The notes under the pieces are model-generated. The model did no database searches, was not told the origin of the DNA, and was given only the letters and a program-made list of their open reading frames with translations. Positions 56,743-64,000 of a stretch of DNA of 64,000 bases are shown one piece after another. The translations under genes were made by a program, and so were the position numbers. How positions within the stretch are numbered: position 1 is the stretch's first letter; each line of letters opens with the position of its first letter. This DNA comes from Podocnemis expansa. Taxonomy: Eukaryota > Chordata > Testudines > Podocnemididae. The DNA is taken from the NCBI GenBank assembly GCA_007922195.1, contig ML681981.1, forward strand, positions 13,959,771-14,023,770, in the 5' to 3' direction.

Positions 56743-58585
56743 ATGATGTCAACTACGAAGAAAGGAAAATATGAAGAAGAAAATAGATTGTTTAAAACTG
56801 AATGGGAAGAAGAATTTGCATTCACCAATGACAATGGCAAGCCTCAATGCCTTATCTGTGACACAACGCTCACTCATTACAAAGTAAGTAACTTAAAACA
56901 CCATTATGAAACAAATCATGCCAGCTTTTCATCTCAGTATCCACTGAACTCTGATTTAAGAAGAAAAAAGCTTACTGCTTTGAAATCTGCTAAACGTAGT
57001 CAGCAGAGTGCTTTCGTTGTTCAGAAGGAAGCAAATGCCATGACTGAAGCCAGTTTTGTTATCAGCTGGAATATTGTGCATGCTAAACGTCCATACTCTG
57101 ATGGAGAATTTGTTAAGAAGAACATTTCTGAGGTCATTGCTACTTTAGATCCAAACAATTCATAACTTAAGCAACTGATAATGCAAATTCCAATGTCATG
57201 TCACACTGCGGAGAGGCACATTTCTCAGATTAGTGCTGATATTGAGAAGAAGATGCAAAATGATTTGCAGAACTGTGTTGCTTTTAGTTTAGCTCTTGAT
57301 GAATCCACTGATATTCAAGATAGACCACAGTTGGTGATATTTGTTCGTTATGTGTCTGCTGACATAACCGTAACAGAAGAACTGTTGGACATAGTAGCAC
57401 TGAAGGAGACAACTCACGGCATTGATGTCAAAGATGCACTTGACACAATTCTGGTAAATTGCAGAGCATCCATACAAAAGCTTGTAAATGTGGCGACTGA
57501 TGGTGCACCTGCAATGTTAGGTAGAAATGTAGGTCTGACTGGACTTCTGAAAAGCGATCCAAATATTTGAGATTTTCTAGCTGTTTGCTGTATTATACAT
57601 CGTGAAGATCTCATTGCCAAATATTTCAAGTATGAAAATATCATGAAAACAATTTTACAAGTTGTCAATTTCATCCACTCAAATTCTAAGACACAGGCAG
57701 TTTAAAAACTTCCTTGAAGACCCGGATCTTGAAGATAAGCCTAATGATATTTCTTTTTATTGTCTAGTTAGGTGGCTGTCAACCAGCAATGTCTTAAAAG
57801 GATTTGTTGAATTATTGGAACCTATAATTGCATTTCTTCAGGAAAAAGGGAAGTCTCACCCACAACTGGAAGATGACAACTGGCTACTTGACCTAATGTT
57901 TGACAGATGTCATGCAACATCTTCAAAATTTAAACTTGTCACTGCAGGGAAAAAATAAGATTATTTCTGATTTTACTCAGACAGTTTTCAGCTTTCAGAA
58001 GAAAATTCAGCTTCTCTAAAGAGATGTAATTTCAAAAACTTTCAACCACTTTCCCCATTTCAAAACTATAATAAACACACACCGTGAATTGGAAATCAAA
58101 AATGAAAAACTGGAAGAATATAGAGACAAATTACAAGGGCTTATTGATGATTTGCAAAAACTGAAACCATGTTTTTCTCATAAATCTCTTCATGGTGGAC
58201 ATCCTCAACAACGGTTTTCCTATTCTTAAATTTTTGCTTTCGGAAACATCTGCTGCAGAAATGGAACTACTTGAAATGCAAGAGGATTCTGGTTTAAAGA
58301 TGATGAACAAAAGCTCCCAGTCTGCAACTGAATTTTGGAAACTAGTGCCTGAAACTAAAATTTCCTCAGCTGCAGAAAGTCAGCTGTAGATTACTTTCAA
58401 TGTTTGGCACAACCTACTGCTGTGAAGCATTGTATTCCACGATGAAATCTGTGAAATTGAAACATTGTGCTATACTTACAGATCAGCACCTGTGAGAGCT
58501 TTTATGTACTGCATTGACAAGTTACTTCCCAGCTTTTAAAAAACTCACCACTAGCCTGCAGTCTTCTACATTGAGCGACAGCTAA
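56743..58585 (+). pseudogene. hAT transposase with BED-type zinc finger, broken
   Basis: The frame opens with MMSTTKKGKYEEEN and a BED-like finger (CLICDTTLTHYKVSNLKHHY ETNH). It continues past an in-frame TAA (57163-57165) to a catalytic-type region (FSLALDESTDIQDRPQLVIF near 57275-57330 and VNVATDGAPAMLG near 57490). A TGA (57568-57570) follows, then a frameshift to the part at 57662-57958. The tail near 58190-58585 contains CCEALYSTMKSVKLKHCA, the hAT C-terminal dimerisation region. The organisation and wording are those of the transposase group from which the vertebrate GTF2IRD2 C-terminus was domesticated (family knowledge). The stops and shifts show this copy is not a functional gene. 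Confidence 0.88.
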
Positions 58586-60940
58586 GTTTTTATAGGCCTT
58601 GTTTTCATTGTAACTTTAAGTAATTGTTAGAATTTGACACTAGCTGATTAGTAGGATCAATGTTTGTCCTCTTTTTATAATAAAATTAAACTTGTAATCA
58701 ATTTTAAACTCGGTAATTTTGGAGTAGATAAAAGTATGGCTATGTATGCCTCAGTGTGGCTCTTGAAGTTTTTATGACTAACTTGTGTGGCTCTTGAGTT
58801 CGATAAGTTTGGCCACCCGTGGTATAGGTTGTCTTTGCACAGTGGAAGCTGAGGAAAAAAAGTTAGGGATTAGGAAGGATGCCACAGAAAAGCCTGGAAG
58901 CTTGGTATCCTATTCTTGTTAACTATCAGTTGCATTGATGTACATTAGGCAGTCTATTCAGAATGGGGAAAACTGCAAATTTTCCTGCATTTAGAGTCAA
59001 AAGACTATTGGGAAGGCTTGAATGTTGCAAAGTAGGAGGGATTACTAGATCAGCTGCTAACCAACATTTTGAACAACATAAGTTTGGCATCTTTACTTTT
59101 AATTGAAATCAGCTTGTTGCATTTTTCTGTCAGAAACTATCTACTGATGCTTGCTCCCACATGGATATATATTTTGTGGCTTAAATTTTCACATGTGATT
59201 AGCAATATCAGATGCCTCAATTTTAGGATATCCATTTTGATACTTCCAAGGAAGCTGGTATTCAGAGAGTGGGCACTGTGCACTTCACACAGCAAGGCTC
59301 CTTTTAAAGTGGTTGAAGCAGAGCATGCAATTAGTGTATCATTTTTGAAAATTTAAGCTTATGCATTTTAAAAAAATAAGGCTTGTTCCCCAGTTCTTTT
59401 ACCAGCTTCAGGGAAGGGCAGATTCTAAATATTGCTCAGTGTCCAGACATTACTTTGATATTACCAGGATGATGATGATGATGATGATAATAAAGAAAAT
59501 TCCACAACTTATTTCAAGTCTATCAGTCAATTTAAAAGATATGTGTAATTCCTGGAGATGCTTGGAAATATTTCCCCCTCTTTGTAGTTGTAGTATAGGT
59601 TTCCATGAGTAAGGACAGACTGAACCTGCTCTGACTTGACAAGAAGGCTGTCACTCTATAGAAAGCTTTCGGGGTTTAATTTTTTTTGAAAGTGTAGCAC
59701 AGATGGGTCTCTTGGAGCCTAAACAGCAGATGGAGACCCCATAAATAACAGGTATTGAAAATACAAGAAATATGAGGATGTGTATAATGAAACTACTTAG
59801 TACATTTGCATTGATCTGTATTTTCTCACTGTTCAGTAAGTGTTTCTTAATTAAATCAATATTATTATGATATAGAACACCAAGCCATTTTGCAGCCTTT
59901 TCCAAGTTTCACTTTAGGAATGGCATTGTGATTCACTGCGGTTTGTGTAGAATAGAAGAAAATTGATCCAGGTAATAGAAGATCTGGTATAAACAGCATC
60001 TTGATATTGTGTGTGTGTGTGCATGTGTTCTTCAGATACAGTCTGTTAAAATCCTGAAGTTTGTGGTGGATTACTTTGGGGCCTACTCCGCTTTATGTAC
60101 CTGCAAATTCTCAAACTGGACAAGGAGCACAGGATTACAGCCTTAATCATTGCAAGTATTATTGGGATTTTATTTAAGAAGGAAATGTCTCCTTATTCAG
60201 GGTACAGACACGTTAATAAGAGCAGTTACTATTGTTATTGCATGATGGAAGTTCCTATGGGTCAGATTCTGCCCCCTTAGTTCATGATTAATTGTGATGT
60301 TACTGATTAATTCATGCAATGGTGTGCAGCCTTAACGCACAAGAGGACTGCATACACTTGAGCACTACACCTTGGGTGAGCCAAACAAATTATACTAATT
60401 TTAGTAAGGTTTAAAGTCATTTGTATTAATTTATATTTTAAGTTCAGCTTGTTACATATGAATTTAAATAGAAACAACCCATCTACAATATTGTGTATTT
60501 ACACACTTGTGCCCACTAATATCAAGCAAACATGAAAGTCTGTACAATGAGTTTGCAAATTGTGCAAATTCTAAAGCATTGCTAAACTTTTGCAATTTTT
60601 AAAAAAATAACCAGAGGCGCTTGGAAATTGAAAATCAAATATTCACCCAGTTCCAAAAGCTGCTACTTCTAGTTTCTCCTGTACCTCCAGAAAGCAGTGA
60701 TATATTTCAATCATAGTTGTTCTGTAACAGGCCTGTGCTTATGTAATATAAACAAAAATTCTGTATCTGTCATGACATACTGTGAGGGGTGGAGAGTGGG
60801 CAGGCAGCTCAGAATCTTAGTGAAAATTCTTGCTATTAAGAAAAAGAAAAAACCCTCTAAGATACTCCTAGAGAGGTAGCTAAATATATGAGGATCACAA
60901 CACCTGGAGATAAGCACCCTCTTTTTACACTTAATTAGTG

Positions 60941-62020
60941 TTCTAGCTCAGTGGTTCCCGACCAGTGTGCTGGGGTACACTGGTGTGCCACGGGAACACC
61001 CAAAGTGTGCCACAAGCATGCCTGAGAGCTGGAGTTCCCTCCCTGCTCAGCCCAGCCACCTGGGCTGTGCAGGGCTGGGGAAAGGCAGGGCTTAAAGTAA
61101 GGGGGGAAGGCACTGGAACACAGTTCTGGGGCACCCTATTTTTAGGCAGGCAGCCTTCTAGCCCCCTAAAAATAGAGGAAGGCACTAGAGGGATTTCCAG
61201 GGGTCCTCCTAAAAATAGCAAGAGCAGCCCAAACGCACCATTCAGGTGGCTCCACCTTAAGCCCAGCCAGCAGAGAGCTGGGGGAGGCTGGGAGTGTGTG
61301 AATCTGCCCCTGCAGGGTGGAGCAGCTTGTGTCAGCAGCCTGCAAACAGCTCAGATAAGGGCTTTGGGGGGAGGGAGGGCGCTGCTGGGGGTTGTGTGGG
61401 GCAGGTGGGTGGGAGTGGATGTGTAGCAGAGGGTGTGTGGCAGGGGTTGTGGGGTGACTGGTTGATTGGGGGGGTGTAGCTGGGGGGTGGTGGGTCCATC
61501 ACAGGCAGCAGGGGGCTGGAGGAGGGGAGGCTGGGGCCCACTGGGGTGGGAGGAAGCAGCAGGGGGGTGAGGATTTGCCCTGGGTGGCAGGGAGCCACTG
61601 TGCAGAAGGGGGAAGGGGGCTGCGCCAGGCTCCCCTGCCCGACCTTCCCACTCCCCAGGTTCCCCCTGCCCCCACCCACAAAGCCACTCTTGTTCTCCCT
61701 TCCTCTCTTGCCACCCTTGTGCTGTTCCCCACATGGCTCTCCTTGTCCTCTTTTGCCACCCCTGCCCTGCTCTGCTCCCCACACTCACTCCTGCCACCGC
61801 ACATGACTCCCAACCTCCCGTTTTGCTACCCCTGCTCTGCTACCCCTACTACCCCACATAGCAGCATTTCCAAAACACTGTGCCATGGTTCATGAATATT
61901 CATAAGTAATTTAAGTTAATTTGAATATTCCTGAGTTTTTAATGGTGGTGTGCCTCGAAAAATTTGAAGGTCTCAAGGTGTGCCACAGCTGAAAAAAGGT
62001 TGGGAACCACTGTACTAGCT
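60941..62020. mobile_element. hAT derivative of 1064 bp with captured or expanded GC-rich core
   Basis: The body 60949-62012 starts cagtggttcccgaccagtgt and ends ggttgggaaccactg, a clean inverted pair. The flanks are TTCTAGCT (60941-60948) and TACTAGCT (62013-62020), one mismatch. Both edges match the ~200-bp elements at 27849 and 34952, but about 800 bp of G/C-rich, low-complexity sequence (about 61040-61860) sits in the middle and opens meaningless frames on both strands. Confidence 0.88.
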
Positions 62021-64000
62021 GATAACTAGATGTCATCCATTCTTGTACTGGAACTGATGAGCTGCAAAGAGATATTTGTTACAAATGTTCCAGTGATGGC
62101 CCTTAGAGACTGACAGGTGCCTGAAGAGGTTAGGAGATTTGCAGTTGCTGTTTGTTAGTACTTGACTAGTATCAGAATTCTTATTTGGCCATGTACCCCC
62201 AAACATGACCCCAAGGTCACAGTTAATCATCTCTCAGCACAAAGAGAAAAGCTTTCCTATGACTTACAAGCTGACACTAACTTTTGACCCACTGTTAGAC
62301 AGACTACAGAAATAGACACAACTACATGGGGGTGTAATAGCATCTTTACTCAATTTTGAAGGGCATGTGTGATATTACACCACATAGGAGAATTAGTTAG
62401 GGGAAGTTCAGCCAGAGGTGTCAGTGTGCCCAAACCCATCTCTGTTTTGGAGCTACTGAGATCTCACAGGAGTGTAGCCCACATCATGTCTTTAAGGAAG
62501 ATGGGTGATTCAGAGGATGGTTCACGTTAGCTCTCCTTCCCCTCAATTCATTGTCTCCTTTGTCCTTCTGAGACAAAGATTCCTGAGCTAGCTGTTGAGG
62601 CCAGAGGAACTGTCCATTTCCAATTCTCACATCTCCTCAGAAGAGGGAAAATAGGGATTTTTCTTCCCAAGAAAGATGCAGTGGTGGCGAAATTCTTATT
62701 CACTCTTTTTCATAAAGGTCTTAGGCTGCTAACCAGTCAGCAGAATAAATAGCAGCTGTGATCACTCTGTCTGCCAGCCTGCTGACTCAGTGTAGTTTTC
62801 GGGAGTGTTGGCACATCCAAGAGAACGGCTGCCCACTTGGCAAGCTCTCTGAGTCCCAGCCTAGGTCTCTGTGATCCCATAGAGAGGCTTAATCTTTCAC
62901 AGCAATGTTGCAGATGTGCACACAGAAGGGGCTGCTGGCTATGCTTTTGGGCACAGCACAATTCCAAGTTGTGTTCTTGGGAAGGAGGCAGAAAAGGTGT
63001 GGAGCCAGTGTTGGACCCAAGCCAGAAGGGGAAGAAGAGTTTGACATATTTCTGATGGAGCTTGAACATCAGGTGGGCAAGAAGTGCCAGCGAAGCATAT
63101 GGGTTATCTCATCTTAATTCAAACCCTGAGACTTGGAATTAGATCACAAACTTCATGTGAATAATTACTCTTGGGGACAATGTAGCAGAAATAATCTAGT
63201 GCATCTAATTTCTCTTCTGGGTACTTTAAGGAAAGCTAGATTTGATAAAAAGAGAATTTCAGACATAGGCAGAAGAAATTAGGCACCTGTGCTTTACTTG
63301 TCCCTGTAATTCTGAGGGCTCCTGTTAAATAGATCTATATGCTTTCTGAGATACATACTGCTAAATCAAGTAGTCTTTGAGTTTTGAAACTGTAGAAGAT
63401 GAAAACTATACAATAATTTGAAGTGACTTTGCTAAGATTAAAAGTCGTCCTCTGTACATAAAACCATTATCATTATAAAGCTTGGACTGCCAAATCACAC
63501 AGCGATAAGGTAAAACTACAAGATCATTTGCAGCTGATGGCCACCAACAATGAAAGGGTCAAAGTTCACCTTAACACACACAACTCCTGTTGACTTCAAT
63601 GGGAGCTGTAGACAAATATTCTGAAAGCAGAATCTGGCTCTGTGTCTATATTTTAAACTATGCCAATGGCTTTGGTTTTTATTTTTTCAGGAAATTTCAC
63701 ACAGGGCATCAGTTATCCAGTATTCTTTGTATCTGTACATACAAGAATAATTAATTTCCACCACTAAAAAGTTTCAGTGGTAGGAATTCATAGCAATAAA
63801 ATTAAAGCAGTTGCAGAAATTTTAAAATAGAAAACGAAATCAGAAAGTGAGTCATATCTCAGCAATAACCCACATTCCTTGGCTGGTGTACAAGCAAGAC
63901 AAAGTAATAGCTGCAGCAGTCCAAATGCACTGAACTGATGTCTTGGAGCATTTTAAAGAAAGATATATCATTAGTGGATATAACTGCACAGAGATACAGG

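Larger units (their letters stand above)
54691..58821 (+). mobile_element. Full-length but dead hAT transposon (4.13 kb)
   Basis: The terminal pair is cagacgtggccaaactgcag at the left and ataagtttggccacccgtg at the right (imperfect 16-bp inverted ends around GTGGCCAAACT). Subterminal ggctcttgag-type repeats also occur at both ends. The flanks atatagtc and gtataggt are a possible, decayed 8-bp duplication. The left third is a GC-rich tandem repeat (54855-55700) followed by G-rich sequence. A transposase relic lies at 56743-58585 on the plus strand. Confidence 0.88.
47268..64000 (+). other. HTR7: HTR7 intron 1 (partial)
   Basis: No HTR7 exon 2 sequence (expected to begin with TM3 end/ICL2, YLGITRPL-like) is found to the right edge, in keeping with a very long first intron. 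Content: snap-back repeats at 51223-51618, a MITE at 53223-53482, a dead hAT transposon at 54691-58821 and a hAT derivative at 60941-62020. The stretches 47640-48480, 49000-51120, 51620-53220, 58830-60930 and 62020-64000 show no supported gene, only short microsatellites (50721-50748, 59469-59492, 60008-60024) and scattered old-repeat-like fragments. Confidence 0.8.

Noticed and set aside
56743..57570. A domesticated hAT transposase gene
   Set aside because: In-frame stops at 57163 and 57568, a later frameshift, recognisable transposon ends on both sides and no sign of spliced exons all point to a dead element.
61332..61895. Overlapping 104-153-codon frames on both strands
   Set aside because: They come from the G-rich then C-rich low-complexity core of the 60949-62012 hAT derivative.
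47268..64000. HTR7 exon 2 within the window
   Set aside because: I looked for TM4-TM7 and ICL2 sequence in all frames and found none. The intron continues beyond the window.

Overview
This window is nuclear DNA from a vertebrate, most likely a turtle. It holds two unrelated conserved genes facing away from each other (head to head) in a background of transposable elements. On the minus strand is a complete RPP30 gene (protein subunit p30 of RNase P/MRP): eleven coding exons, start codon at 29710-29712, stop codon at 9-11. Every intron is GT-AG and the reading frame closes exactly to 277 residues. On the plus strand is coding exon 1 of HTR7 (5-HT7 serotonin receptor, 46783-47267). It ends at the splice site inside the DRY-motif region, and the rest of the gene lies to the right of the window. 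From memory, the same neighbour pair in the same orientation exists in mammals. The turtle assignment rests on the mix of CR1 and L3-like LINEs, a DIRS element, many short hAT elements with 8-bp duplications, and a snap-back repeat family. It is an inference.

Layout. 1-29712: RPP30. Its introns carry an old LINE with a hAT insertion and a TATTA array containing an assembly gap (intron 10), a CR1 fragment split by another insertion and two palindromic repeats (intron 5), a MITE next to a hAT element that itself holds a CR1 (intron 2), and hAT, LINE and GC-rich repeats (intron 1). 29713-29982: a compact CpG-rich RPP30 promoter with NRF1-like and ZNF143/THAP11-like sites. 29983-34476: a DIRS tyrosine-recombinase retrotransposon on the minus strand with inverted terminal repeats and an internal complementary region, but with gag, RT and recombinase frames broken. 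34477-46560: intergenic, with nested hAT insertions in a snap-back element, a large palindrome, a 5'-truncated CR1 whose reverse transcriptase frame is still open for 390 codons, simple repeats, and a 13-unit minisatellite that runs into the HTR7 CpG island. 46783-47267: HTR7 exon 1. 47268-64000: HTR7 intron 1, with palindromic repeats, a MITE, a dead 4.1-kb hAT transposon (54691-58821) with a BED finger and transposase relic, and a 1.06-kb hAT derivative (60949-62012).

The two genes have no known joint function. Nearly all long open frames outside the RPP30 and HTR7 exons are transposon-derived or are chance frames in GC-rich repeats. I saw no tRNA, rRNA, CRISPR array or prokaryote-type operon. 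No undescribed gene system is supported. The most unusual features are the promoter-derived minisatellite before HTR7, the well-preserved DIRS end architecture close to the RPP30 start, and the palindromic repeat family with 8-12 bp target duplications.
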